This document shows, one piece after another, positions 20,039-28,212 of a stretch of 64,000 bases of DNA; the first letter of the stretch is position 1, and each line of letters opens with the position of its first letter. This DNA comes from Bacteroidia bacterium (GTDB taxonomy: Bacteria > Bacteroidota > Bacteroidia > Flavobacteriales > Flavobacteriaceae): NCBI GenBank assembly GCA_030430385.1, contig JAUIFO010000009.1:104796-168795 (forward strand), read 5' to 3'. The position numbers were made by a program, and so were the translations under genes. Below the pieces are notes generated by a model. It worked only from the letters and a program-made list of their open reading frames with translations. It was not told the DNA's origin and did no database searches.

Positions 20039-20374
20039 CTAAGATACAATGGTTCCGTTTTTAATTTGAGATTCAGGTTTTAGTAGCATCACATCTTTAC
20101 CACTCACAGCGCCAAGTACTAAGCATTCACTCATAAACTTTGCAATTTGTTTTTTTGGAAAATTTACCACAGCTACAATTTGTCTGTTTAGAAGGTCTTC
20201 CTTTGAATAAAGTGTAGTGATTTGTGCCGAAGATTTTTTTACGCCAAGTGGTCCAAAGTCAATATGAAGCTGGTAGGCTGGATTTCTCGCTTCAGGAAAA
20301 TCATGAACCTCAATAATGGTTCCTACTCTTAAATCGACTTTTGTGAAGTCTTCGAAAGTTATTATATCTTGCAT
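20039..20374 (-). CDS. csaA: CsaA-like tRNA-binding/export chaperone protein
   Basis: 111 residues forming one OB-fold EMAPII-type tRNA-binding domain: FEDFTKVDLRVGTIIEV (7-23), NPAYQLHIDFG, KKSSAQIT and a C-terminal VLGAVSGKDVMLLKPE. This is the exact size and motif order of CsaA, which binds tRNA and has chaperone activity linked to protein export. It is convergent with the M14 gene with a 6-bp gap and no obvious terminator between them. It is divergent from the thioredoxin-like gene, with only 20 bp between start codons. Confidence 0.88.
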   Translation of the reverse strand: MQDIITFEDFTKVDLRVGTIIEVHDFPEARNPAYQLHIDFGPLGVKKSSAQITTLYSKEDLLNRQIVAVVNFPKKQIAKFMSECLVLGAVSGKDVMLLKPESQIKNGTIVS

Positions 20375-20394
20375 GGACTAAAAGTAAAAAAAAT

Positions 20395-20949
20395 ATGGCA
20401 CTTACACCTTCAAATATGCTTCCGCTTGGCACCAAAGCTCCAGATTTCAATTTGATCAACACTGTAGACAATACAATGGTATCTCTAGAAGCTTCTAAAG
20501 GTAGCTTTGGCACATTAATTATGTTTATTTGTAATCATTGTCCGTTTGTAAAGCATGTCAATTCTGAGTTGTCGCAACTTGCGAAAGATTACACGTCAAA
20601 AGGTATAAATACCATTGCCATCTCAAGTAACGATGCAATCAATTATCCTGATGATGCACCAGCACTAATGAAAGAAAATGCCATAGCCAATGATTTTATT
20701 TTTCCGTATTTATACGATGAAACTCAAGCGGTTGCTAAAGCTTATGATGCTGCATGTACTCCAGACTTTTACATATTTGACAAAGATTTGAAATTAGTTT
20801 ATCGTGGTCAGTTAGACAACTCTAGACCTGGAAATGGCATTCCAGTTACTGGAACAGATTTACGAGCTGCATTAGATGCATTACTTCATAATCAACCCAT
20901 TAATGAAATTCAAAAGCCAAGTATGGGTTGTAATATTAAATGGAAATAG
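20395..20949 (+). CDS. Thioredoxin-fold AhpC/TSA-like protein with CNHC centre
   Basis: 184 residues. A thioredoxin/peroxiredoxin fold is indicated by LPLGTKAPDFNLIN, the active-site segment MFICNHCPFVKHVN (CxxC near 44-47), ISSNDAINYPDD and ACTPDFYIFDKDLKLVYRGQ. The C-terminal PSMGCNIKWK is typical of this subfamily, which is often annotated as thioredoxin family protein or alkyl hydroperoxide reductase-like. No signal peptide is visible, so it is probably a cytosolic thiol oxidoreductase; its substrate is unknown. It starts 20 bp from the divergent csaA start, so the two promoters must overlap coding sequence. Confidence 0.8.
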   Translation: MALTPSNMLPLGTKAPDFNLINTVDNTMVSLEASKGSFGTLIMFICNHCPFVKHVNSELSQLAKDYTSKGINTIAISSNDAINYPDDAPALMKENAIANDFIFPYLYDETQAVAKAYDAACTPDFYIFDKDLKLVYRGQLDNSRPGNGIPVTGTDLRAALDALLHNQPINEIQKPSMGCNIKWK

Positions 20950-20953
20950 AAAA

Positions 20954-20980
20954 GCATCCACCAAAGTGAATGCCTTTCAT
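20954..20980 (-). terminator. Probable terminator between the thioredoxin-like and fasciclin genes
   Basis: GCATCCAC/GTGAATGC with loop CAAA. The one non-Watson-Crick pair is G-U when read on the minus strand, and a T4 tract then follows, so it fits the minus-strand fasciclin gene better. Confidence 0.45.
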
Positions 20981-21003
20981 CCTTCTCATAGCAGTTTTCC
21001 TAA

Positions 21004-21513
21004 TTATTTAGGCATCACTACGCTATCAATCACATGAATCACACCGTTACTTCCCATAACATCAGTAGCTGTAATCTGGCTGTAATTTCCGTTTTGATCT
21101 TTCAACCAAATCTTTCCATCTTTTTGCTTTACTGTAAGCGTTTGTCCGTTCAATGCCTTTAACTCAACCATACCTTTTCCCTTCTTTAGAGCCGCAACAA
21201 CATCTGAAGCTTCAAATTTTCCAGCAACTACATGATAGGTTAAAATATTAGCTAAAGCTTTTTTGTTCTTTTCCTCAAGAAGAGAGTTCAATGTTTTGGC
21301 ATCAATTTTCGCAAATGCATCATTAGTTGGAGCAAATACTGTAAATGGTCCATCAGCTTGAAGTGCTTTTACTAATTCAGCAGCTTTCAAAGCTGTAACT
21401 AAAGTAGAAAAGTTTTCATTTCCTACTGCAGCATCTACAATGGTTTGTGCTTTTGTTGCTTGACTAAAGGTTAATGCAACTACTGTTGTTAAAATACATA
21501 CTAACTTTTTCAT
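21004..21513 (-). CDS. Secreted fasciclin-domain protein
   Basis: 169 residues: signal peptide (1-22, ending TKAQT) and a single FAS1 domain. FAS1 motifs are FSTLVTALKAAELVKALQ (near 36), GPFTVFAPTNDAF (H1 box), LANILTYHVVAGKF and SNGVIHVIDSVVMPK (H2 box at the C-terminal end). FAS1 proteins act in adhesion or as small extracytoplasmic binding proteins; the bacterial role is unclear. It is divergent from an ECF sigma/anti-sigma operon. The 126-bp shared region holds a palindrome that could coordinate both, so this gene is a plausible member of that sigma regulon. Confidence 0.87.
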   Translation of the reverse strand: MKKLVCILTTVVALTFSQATKAQTIVDAAVGNENFSTLVTALKAAELVKALQADGPFTVFAPTNDAFAKIDAKTLNSLLEEKNKKALANILTYHVVAGKFEASDVVAALKKGKGMVELKALNGQTLTVKQKDGKIWLKDQNGNYSQITATDVMGSNGVIHVIDSVVMPK

Positions 21514-21543
21514 AATTTTATTTCTATTGGTTAAACTATTAGT

Positions 21544-21566
21544 GTACTTCTTTCTTTTTGAAGTAC
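21544..21566. promoter_or_regulatory. Palindrome GTACTTC-N9-GAAGTAC between fasciclin gene and ECF operon
   Basis: Perfect 7-bp inverted repeat in the divergent intergenic region, about 30 bp before the fasciclin start and 75 bp before the sigma start. It is a candidate operator. A TATATTTA element at 21572-21579 could be a -7-like box for the sigma gene. Confidence 0.4.
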
Positions 21567-21639
21567 TTTCATTTATATTTACACAGCAATGTTTTCAATG
21601 GATGAGCAGATGCTTTTTTTTGTGAAATCTTTAACATAA

Positions 21640-22197
21640 ATGGGTAACGATCAAAATCTTATTTTACATCTCAAACGCAGAGACAAAAAAGCGTTGAGCA
21701 GTTTATATGATAAGTATGCGGCTGCGCTTTATGGTGTTATTGTGAGAATGTGTAAAGATGAACAAGCTGCCGAAAATTTACTTCAAGATACGTTCTTAAC
21801 CATATGGGAGAAATCTGAAACCTACGATTTTGAAAAAGGTAAGTTTTACACTTGGGCTTTTAGAATAGCTAGAAATAAAACGTTAAACTTTTTAAGAACA
21901 CCAAATAGGCTCATCCAAACTGAAGATTTAAGTGTATATAATGATAGAACCGAAGCGCAGAATAATGATATCGATCAATACAAACTAAAAGGCGCTATTG
22001 CAAAGCTTGAAGTGCATCACCAAAAAGCTATCGAATTGGTTTATTTTAATGGTATGACTCATCGAGAAGCTCATGAGGAAATGGATGTACCTTTAGGCAC
22101 TTTTAAGTCTTATATAAGACAAGCATTGCAAGAGTTACGTAAATTATATGGACATACGATCGCCTTTTTAATGATTTTAATTGAAGTTATAAGATGA
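21640..22197 (+). CDS. ECF RNA polymerase sigma factor
   Basis: 185 residues. Region 2 (about 15-85): SLYDKYAAALYGVIVRMCKD, LLQDTFLTIWEKSETY and GKFYTWAFRIARNKTLNFLR. Region 4 (about 110-170): GAIAKLEVHHQKAIELVYF, then GMTHREAHEEMDVPLGTFKS and a recognition helix continuing to QALQELRK. The last residues of the gene overlap the anti-sigma start by 4 bp (ATGA), so the two proteins are made in balance. The fasciclin gene across the intergenic region is a likely target. Confidence 0.9.
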   Translation: MGNDQNLILHLKRRDKKALSSLYDKYAAALYGVIVRMCKDEQAAENLLQDTFLTIWEKSETYDFEKGKFYTWAFRIARNKTLNFLRTPNRLIQTEDLSVYNDRTEAQNNDIDQYKLKGAIAKLEVHHQKAIELVYFNGMTHREAHEEMDVPLGTFKSYIRQALQELRKLYGHTIAFLMILIEVIR

Positions 22198-22973
22198 TGA
22201 TGGACAAGACTTACATATTGGAAGAAAATCTTTTGGAACGTTATGTTTTGGGTGAACTAAATGCTGAAGAGGAACATCAGATTGAAGTGGCATTAAATAA
22301 ATTTCCTGAATTGAAAGATGAATTGAGTAGCATTGAAGCTAATATTGAATCAATGACCTTTGAAAATGCCATACAACCTGCATCAAAAGTCAAATCGCAA
22401 TTACTACACAGCATCTCAAATCGTAAAACCGAGGTAATTCCTATACAAAATCATTCTTCTAAAAATCCGTATTTAGTAGCAGCAAGTATTGCAGCATTAT
22501 TCCTGATGAGTTCAATTTTTTTATACTCGAAATGGAATACCTCACAAGAACAAATACGAATTGTTGAACGTCAAAATTATGAGCTCAATAAAAAACTTGA
22601 CAAACTTCAAAAAGACAATGAAAAAACTCAGGCATTATTTACATCCATAAATAATCCTGACACTGAAAAGTATGTGCTAAAAGGCAATGCATTAATGCCT
22701 GAAGCTAAATTAATAAGTTATGTTAACGATAAAGAAAAATCTGTTATTGTCAATACAGCTTATTTACCAGATCTTGATAATGAGCATGATTACCAAATGT
22801 GGGCAGATGTTAATGGTGAAATGATTAACATGGGAATTATTGATACCAATCAAGAAATGCTTGCTATGACATATATTGATTATTCAGAATCTCTAAATAT
22901 TACTATTGAACCTTCAGGTGGTAGTGATCATCCAACAGTATCAAAATTAATTACCAATATCTACTTAAAGTAA
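22194..22973 (+). CDS. RskA-type anti-sigma factor
   Basis: 259 residues. The N-terminal cytoplasmic zinc-less anti-sigma segment (EENLLERYVLGELNAEEEHQ, about 8-27) is followed by one transmembrane helix near 96-113 (PYLVAASIAALFLMSSIFLY), a coiled coil (about 118-150) and a periplasmic RskA domain (about 165-259: NTAYLPDLDNEHDYQMWADV, MINMGIID, ITIEPSGGSDHPT). It holds the upstream sigma factor at the membrane until a signal releases it. The frame begins with three consecutive Met codons; any could be used. The gene ends inside a perfect 15-bp hairpin. Confidence 0.88.
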   Translation: MMMDKTYILEENLLERYVLGELNAEEEHQIEVALNKFPELKDELSSIEANIESMTFENAIQPASKVKSQLLHSISNRKTEVIPIQNHSSKNPYLVAASIAALFLMSSIFLYSKWNTSQEQIRIVERQNYELNKKLDKLQKDNEKTQALFTSINNPDTEKYVLKGNALMPEAKLISYVNDKEKSVIVNTAYLPDLDNEHDYQMWADVNGEMINMGIIDTNQEMLAMTYIDYSESLNITIEPSGGSDHPTVSKLITNIYLK

Positions 22974-23003
22974 AATCTATTAATTTTCATTAATAGATTT
23001 TAC
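22970..23003. terminator. Perfect 15-bp hairpin at the end of the anti-sigma gene
   Basis: GTAAAATCTATTAAT and its exact complement flank the loop TTTC. It includes the anti-sigma stop codon and lies between convergent genes. There is no clear T-run on either side, so it may be a 3'-end stabiliser rather than a classical terminator. Confidence 0.55.
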
Positions 23004-23047
23004 CCTTCAATCAAAAAAACAACCTCTAACCAAGAAATCATACTACC

Positions 23048-23776
23048 TTATTGTGCTTCGAATTTAAAGTGAATTGGAATACTATAAGACATACTTACTG
23101 ACCTACCTCTTTGATTCCCAGGTGTCATTTTTGGCAATAGACTAATAATTCGTTCTGCTTCTTTCTCTAAGAGTTTATCTGGTCCTCTAGACCTAATTTT
23201 TGAGACATTACCATTTTTATCGATCACAAAAAGCACATACACCTTGCCTTGCATTTGCAATTCTAGAGCCTGTTCAGGATACACGAAATTTTTATTGACA
23301 TGAGCTATCATTTTAGTTTGAAAACACTTCATTGATTCCGTCTTTGATAAGCCTTCACAACCCGGAAAAACCGGAACGTTTTCAATAACAGCAAAAGGCA
23401 ATTCAATATCATCCTCAACCTCCTCTACGTCTACTTCTTCTACACTTGCCACATACTCTTCAATAGCTTCATTTTGACCAATTTCGCTACTTTCAATGAC
23501 CGACTCTTCAACCTCTATTTCATCCTCTACCACTTTAATTTCATTTGGAACCAATGCTGGTGGCGGAGGTGGTGGAGGCACATTTAAATTTACGATAGGA
23601 ATATCGGTTTCAATAACATCTTCAACGTAGACTAAATCATTTGATACCTCTGTAGTGTGATAACTTTTATATTCAAATGATAAATATGTAAGTACTAATA
23701 CAAGGTTCAATCCTACTGCGAAATACAGACTACTATGTCTTCCTACTGCAATTTCTGGGTTCTTTTTTGGTTTCAT
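23048..23776 (-). CDS. tonB: TonB energy-transducing protein
   Basis: 242 residues. A short cytosolic N terminus precedes one transmembrane helix (about 17-35, SLYFAVGLNLVLVLTYL). Then come a proline run VPPPPPPPALVP (near 66), an acidic Glu/Val-rich periplasmic spacer (about 85-130) and a C-terminal TonB domain (about 150-242: YPEQALELQMQGKVYVLFVI, NGNVSKIRSRGPDKLLEKEA, MSYSIPIHFKFE). TonB couples ExbB/ExbD proton-motive energy to outer-membrane receptors. It lies 86 bp downstream of a TonB-receptor gene on the same strand, and they may form a dedicated pair. No exbB or exbD is in the window. Confidence 0.88.
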   Translation of the reverse strand: MKPKKNPEIAVGRHSSLYFAVGLNLVLVLTYLSFEYKSYHTTEVSNDLVYVEDVIETDIPIVNLNVPPPPPPPALVPNEIKVVEDEIEVEESVIESSEIGQNEAIEEYVASVEEVDVEEVEDDIELPFAVIENVPVFPGCEGLSKTESMKCFQTKMIAHVNKNFVYPEQALELQMQGKVYVLFVIDKNGNVSKIRSRGPDKLLEKEAERIISLLPKMTPGNQRGRSVSMSYSIPIHFKFEAQ

Positions 23777-23862
23777 AACGCTTGATTTAATACAATCAAG
23801 TTACGTTAAGAATCCCAAAAAAAATATGACAATTATCATGTTATCAATTCATTAGAAATACT

Positions 23863-26016
23863 TTACAGATTATCTAATTGATTATCGGTTCCATCTTCAC
23901 TTATAGTCCAGAAAAAGCCTATAAAGAAAAATTGATCTGCAGCTGGTTGTAAGGCGCGTCTTGCAAAATTACCATTGCTATCTGGTGCATTGGCATATTG
24001 GTATCCATTAATATTTTTAAAAGCAAACACATTGTTTACAGACAGATACAATATTTTTTGTTGACTGATCAAATACGCCCAATTTAAACTAACACTGTTA
24101 AAGCTTCGTGTTTTTTCTCCTAAAAATTCTGTTGTATTCGGATTTGTAAATGGTCGCCCTGAAGCGTATGTATATGCAAATCCGACTTGACTTTTCCAGT
24201 CATCAATCCAGTATTTTGCTACAGCAGAAAAGTTATGAGTACTTGAAAAATTAGGTTGCGCTTGTGTTGGGAAATTTAAGTGGTTACGTTCAGTATCCAA
24301 ATACGAATAACTCAACCAATAATCGGTATTTTTAATACTCTTATTGTCTCTCCAAAACAGATCTAAACCTTGTGCATATCCTGAACCCGAATTATCAAAC
24401 GTAGCGTCAAAGCCTGCCATTTGAGCATCAAACTTCACTAAATCATCGTAATCTTTACGATATAATTCTGCTCTAAAAATTCGCCCATCTGTAACATGTT
24501 GGTAGTTCATAATGTAATGCTTGGTGTTTTGAGTTTTAAGCTCTGGACTAAACTTTAATAGTCCGTTGTTTGCATTCTGAAAAAAGTTACCATAAGCCAA
24601 CGACAATTGTCCGTTTTTAGACGTTTTATATGCCAGCGAAGCACGAGGTGAAATGACAAACTCATCAGAAAGTTCATAGTTATCAGCTCTGAGTCCGACC
24701 TTTAAAGCTAAATCTTTACTAAAAACAAGATCAGATTCTACAAAGGCTGCTGAATTATTATTCGTAAAGCCATAGTCACCTGTAAATACATTTGAATCTA
24801 AACCTTCTTCAAAATCGGTTGAAAAATGCTCAAGTCCGAAACTCAATTTAAATCGGCTGTTAAAACGTTTCTTCAGTTTCGCTTTTAAATGCACAGAATT
24901 CTCTTTGTCTTCAACATCAAAATCATTGTTTATGGTTACATCAGTTCTACCAATAGTGTAGCTTAATCCAGATTCGATAGACCAATTATTTCCTAAGATG
25001 CCTTTGTAAGACGCATTGGTGTAAAAGTTTCTATTATTTAGTTTAAATCGTGTGCCATCAGGCTCGTTAATATCCTCTTGCGTTAAATCGAAACTTGACG
25101 TATCAAAAGCTGCATAAAATTTCAACATTCCAGTATCAAACTTTTGACGAAATACCGCTTCACCTTGAGCACCTTCATAGGGTTTTTCCCAATCGTTACG
25201 ATCTGGATAGATTGCGATATAAGGTGTTAGATTGATATAAGTAGCATTAACACTTAAGGAAGTCTTCTCCCATTTTTTAGTATGACCTAAACTACCACCA
25301 ACACTCATGATCCCGATATCTGTTTTATTTTGATCAGGTTCATCAATAGTATTTAGTAGCAGTACACTAGACAGCGCATTACCATATTCAGCAGAGTAAC
25401 CACCAGTTGAAAAGGTAATACCATCAAATAGAAAAGGAGAATATCGCCCACGAGTTGGGATATTATTAGCCGTTGGAGAAAATGGCGTAAACACCCGAAT
25501 GCCATCAATAAAAATTTGTGTTTCGTCGGCATCTCCACCGCGTACAAACAATCGACCATCCTCGCTAACTGTTGACGTTCCTGGTAATGTTTGTAACGCA
25601 CCTACAAAATCGCCAACAGCACTCGCAGTTGTTACCACATCTAAAGAATTCAGTACAGAGACTTTACTATTATCGTTAGCTTCAAAAGTACCAGCTGAGA
25701 TCACTACAGTATCTAAAGCATTAACATCTTCTCTTAATTTAATTTTAAGATCACTAAAGGTTGACACGTCTCCTGCGATGGTTTTGGTTTCATAAGACAG
25801 ATAGGAAACGGTTAAAATTTGAGTTCCTGTTTCTGACGTTTCAAAACTAAAAAACCCTTCATCATTGGTCGTTGCACCATCATAAGTACCATCTAGATAG
25901 ACATTGGCACCAACAATAGGCACATTTTTATTATCAGTAACATATCCGCTGATAAGAGTTTGCGCAAATGATGAGATCGTACTTAACAAGGCAAATAATA
26001 GAACTAATTGTTTCAT
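23863..26016 (-). CDS. TonB-dependent receptor with carboxypeptidase-regulatory-like domain
   Basis: 717 residues: signal peptide (1-18, SSFAQ), CarboxypepD_reg domain (about 20-105, LISGYVTDNKNVPIVGANVY), plug (about 110-230, with LQTLPGTSTVSEDGRLFVRG and ETQIFIDGIRV) and a C-terminal barrel ending FFFIGFFWTISED before a short polar tail. It is smaller than SusC and has no SusD partner, so the substrate is likely something other than a glycan; I cannot name it. A tonB gene follows on the same strand. Confidence 0.87.
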   Translation of the reverse strand: MKQLVLLFALLSTISSFAQTLISGYVTDNKNVPIVGANVYLDGTYDGATTNDEGFFSFETSETGTQILTVSYLSYETKTIAGDVSTFSDLKIKLREDVNALDTVVISAGTFEANDNSKVSVLNSLDVVTTASAVGDFVGALQTLPGTSTVSEDGRLFVRGGDADETQIFIDGIRVFTPFSPTANNIPTRGRYSPFLFDGITFSTGGYSAEYGNALSSVLLLNTIDEPDQNKTDIGIMSVGGSLGHTKKWEKTSLSVNATYINLTPYIAIYPDRNDWEKPYEGAQGEAVFRQKFDTGMLKFYAAFDTSSFDLTQEDINEPDGTRFKLNNRNFYTNASYKGILGNNWSIESGLSYTIGRTDVTINNDFDVEDKENSVHLKAKLKKRFNSRFKLSFGLEHFSTDFEEGLDSNVFTGDYGFTNNNSAAFVESDLVFSKDLALKVGLRADNYELSDEFVISPRASLAYKTSKNGQLSLAYGNFFQNANNGLLKFSPELKTQNTKHYIMNYQHVTDGRIFRAELYRKDYDDLVKFDAQMAGFDATFDNSGSGYAQGLDLFWRDNKSIKNTDYWLSYSYLDTERNHLNFPTQAQPNFSSTHNFSAVAKYWIDDWKSQVGFAYTYASGRPFTNPNTTEFLGEKTRSFNSVSLNWAYLISQQKILYLSVNNVFAFKNINGYQYANAPDSNGNFARRALQPAADQFFFIGFFWTISEDGTDNQLDNL

Positions 26017-26111
26017 GGTTGACGGGTTTAAACTGTTTGTTTTTTGATTGATGGTTCAAACTTCATTGTTTTTGGTAGCTTTTAAAATTCTATTATACCG
26101 AATTGTTAAAA

Positions 26112-26831
26112 ATGAATGACGAATTGCATATTTTTACAAAAACCGAAGTTATGCTACGTCATATTAACATCCCATTTACTATTCTTTATCTCGTTATTGT
26201 TAGCATACATTTGATCTGTGGCGCATCTGAAGGTTTATTAGCTTATACCTATTACACTAAACCAGCTATTGTGCTGTCATTACTTTTGTATTTTATTTCG
26301 CAAAGTAAATCGCTACCAAAATCTATAAGACTATTGATTATTCTTGCACTTTTGTGTTCACTCATTGGTGATGTGGCTTTGTTGTTTGAAAGCTTAGATC
26401 CAATGTATTTTATCATCGGACTTGCTGCATTTTTAATAGCACATATCATGTACATTCTGGCATTTTTAAAAGATAGAAATCCAAGAAGCAAACCGCTAGG
26501 CTTTATAATCATGCTTTTAGTGTACGCTTCCGTTTTATTTTATGTTTTAAAATCTGGCTTGGGAGACATGCTTTTACCTGTACTTGTTTATATGCTGGTT
26601 ATTTTAGGAATGTCAACTTCGGCATATATGCGACAAAAAAAAGAAGCCATTGCAAGTTATAATTGGGTATGTATTGGAGCGTTACTATTTATGATATCTG
26701 ATAGTATTTTAGCTTTAAATAAGTTTTACCAACCTGTTGCTTGGAGTGCTGTGAGTATTATGCTTACTTATGCTCTTGCGCAATATTGTATTGTAATTGG
26801 TGTTTTGAAATCTGATACCAATTCGCGTTAA
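26112..26831 (+). CDS. Lysoplasmalogenase (YhhN/TMEM86 family)
   Basis: About 239 residues from the ATG at 26112. A second ATG at 26151 gives a start directly before the first transmembrane helix and may be the true one; an in-frame TTG at 26103 is less likely. About eight membrane helices are visible. Family motifs include YTKPAIVLSLLLYF, LCSLIGDVALL and MISDSILALNKF with the conserved acidic residues of the active site. TMEM86-type enzymes hydrolyse the vinyl-ether bond of lysoplasmalogens; the activity in Flavobacteria is inferred from family only. Confidence 0.8.
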   Translation: MNDELHIFTKTEVMLRHINIPFTILYLVIVSIHLICGASEGLLAYTYYTKPAIVLSLLLYFISQSKSLPKSIRLLIILALLCSLIGDVALLFESLDPMYFIIGLAAFLIAHIMYILAFLKDRNPRSKPLGFIIMLLVYASVLFYVLKSGLGDMLLPVLVYMLVILGMSTSAYMRQKKEAIASYNWVCIGALLFMISDSILALNKFYQPVAWSAVSIMLTYALAQYCIVIGVLKSDTNSR

Positions 26832-26857
26832 GGATGGAAACGACATCCTTTTTGTTT
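26830..26857 (+). terminator. Terminator after the lysoplasmalogenase gene
   Basis: AAGGATG/CATCCTT stem with a 7-nt loop, followed by TTTTGTTTTT. It begins at the stop codon. Confidence 0.75.
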
Positions 26858-26920
26858 TTGATGAAGCGCGTTTAATAGCGCTCAAGGTGACAAAACAAAA
26901 AGATACAGTGTACAGCCTGA

Positions 26921-26957
26921 CCTCAACATCGCTCAAGGCTGCGTAGAGCGATTGAGG
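26921..26957. repeat. Long imperfect hairpin in the 216-bp gap before the second ECF gene
   Basis: CCTCAA-CA-TCGCTC pairs with GAGCGA-TTGAGG around an 11-nt loop: 12 bp with a 2-nt bulge. A related decamer GCGCTCAAGG occurs about 50 bp earlier (26878-26887) against TCGCTCAAGG here. There is no T-run, so this looks like a small dispersed repeat or its remnant. Confidence 0.5.
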
Positions 26958-27047
26958 AAACGCCCAAATAAAAAATAAAAAGAATTCAAATTAGCTTGTA
27001 ACAAATTAAAACTTACGACTACTTATTAGTAACTAACCGATAAAAAT

Positions 27048-27542
27048 TTGGATAAAGCTCTCGAACATAGTTTTGTTGAACTGCTGGAAAAGCATCAAAA
27101 CATTGTACATAAAGTCTGCAGATTATATACCAATAATCAGGATGCGCACAATGATTTGTTTCAAGAAATTACGATTCAGCTATGGAAGGCATATCCTAAG
27201 TTTCGAGGCGACTCAAAGTTTAGCACTTGGATGTATCGTGTTGGTTTGAACACTGCCATTACGCTATACAGAAAGTCTAAGCGAAATATCCAAACACAAG
27301 AATTTGAAAGTGTTCAGTTTAAGATAAAAGCTGAACCTTATGATGATACTGAAGAACAACAATTGAAATTGATGTATAAAGCTGTGCATCAGTTAAATGA
27401 CATTGAAAAAGCACTTGTATTCTTGTATTTGGAAGATAAAAATTATAACGAAATAAGTGAAACTCTAGGTATTACTGAAGTGAATGCTCGTGTGAAAATG
27501 AATAGAGTAAAAAAGAAATTAAAAACAATCTTAAATCCGTAA
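27048..27542 (+). CDS. ECF-type RNA polymerase sigma factor (TTG start)
   Basis: 164 residues. Region 2: FVELLEKHQNIVHKVCRLYT, DLFQEITIQLWKAYPKF and DSKFSTWMYRVGLNTAITLY. Region 4: LNDIEKALVFLYLEDKNYNE, ISETLGITEVNARVKMNRVK. The only start upstream of region 2 is TTG at 27048; an in-frame stop lies 6 codons further up and no ATG intervenes, so TTG is the start. The next gene begins 4 bp after the stop and encodes a membrane protein that takes the position of an anti-sigma factor. Confidence 0.88.
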   Translation: MDKALEHSFVELLEKHQNIVHKVCRLYTNNQDAHNDLFQEITIQLWKAYPKFRGDSKFSTWMYRVGLNTAITLYRKSKRNIQTQEFESVQFKIKAEPYDDTEEQQLKLMYKAVHQLNDIEKALVFLYLEDKNYNEISETLGITEVNARVKMNRVKKKLKTILNP

Positions 27543-27546
27543 GCTT

Positions 27547-28188
27547 ATGGATGAATTAGAATTATTAAAAAAGGACTGGCAAAAAGGAGAAGATTCTTAT
27601 CCGAAGTTGTCATACAATGATATTTACAGCATGCTGCTTAAAAAGTCGTCCTCCATAGTAAAGTGGATCTTTATTATTAGCATTCTTGAATTTGTATTCT
27701 GGCTTTTCATTTCCTTTGGTTTAAAAGCCTCTGGTTATAGTATGGAAATTGAAGGCATGGAAAACGATTTTGGTTTTATAGCCATAGTCATCTTGTCTTA
27801 TGGTATTTTGGCGTATTTCTTCTACAGGTTTTATATGAATTATAAAACCATCAACACTACTGATAATGCTAAAACTTTGATGGAAAACATCTTGAAAACA
27901 AGACGTACTGTTAAGCAATATGTGATTTTTAATTTGATCGTATTAATTGTGAGTACGGCTTATATGATGCCATATGCGCTTAATCAAAGTGAAGAATCTC
28001 GAGCCTTAATTGAAACTGCAAGAGCTGATGGCGAATTATTTAAATACTATATTGGAATTGTATTAGCCACACTACTCGTTTTAGCAGTTGTAATTGGCGT
28101 TTTGTTGTTATTCTATTGGTTGATTTACGGTATTTTGCTGAAGCGTTTGAAGCACAATTACACCGAATTAAAGCAATTAGAAGACTAG
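27547..28188 (+). CDS. Membrane protein, possible partner of the upstream sigma factor
   Basis: 213 residues. A short hydrophilic N terminus (MDELELLKKDWQKGED, 1-16) precedes four transmembrane helices: about 38-58, 78-98, 122-142 and 160-185. It shows no recognisable catalytic motif. The LLKKDWQ start recurs in small flavobacterial membrane proteins encoded directly after an ECF sigma gene. Such position and topology suggest an anti-sigma role, but there is no anti-sigma signature, so this is inference. It has 4 bp to the upstream gene, a clear operon. Confidence 0.55.
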   Translation: MDELELLKKDWQKGEDSYPKLSYNDIYSMLLKKSSSIVKWIFIISILEFVFWLFISFGLKASGYSMEIEGMENDFGFIAIVILSYGILAYFFYRFYMNYKTINTTDNAKTLMENILKTRRTVKQYVIFNLIVLIVSTAYMMPYALNQSEESRALIETARADGELFKYYIGIVLATLLVLAVVIGVLLLFYWLIYGILLKRLKHNYTELKQLED

Positions 28189-28212
28189 TAAGGAATTACT
28201 TTAAATTTACGT

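Noticed and set aside
26103..26111. TTG start for the lysoplasmalogenase
   Set aside because: An ATG lies 9 bp downstream and another directly before the first helix; no reason to prefer TTG.
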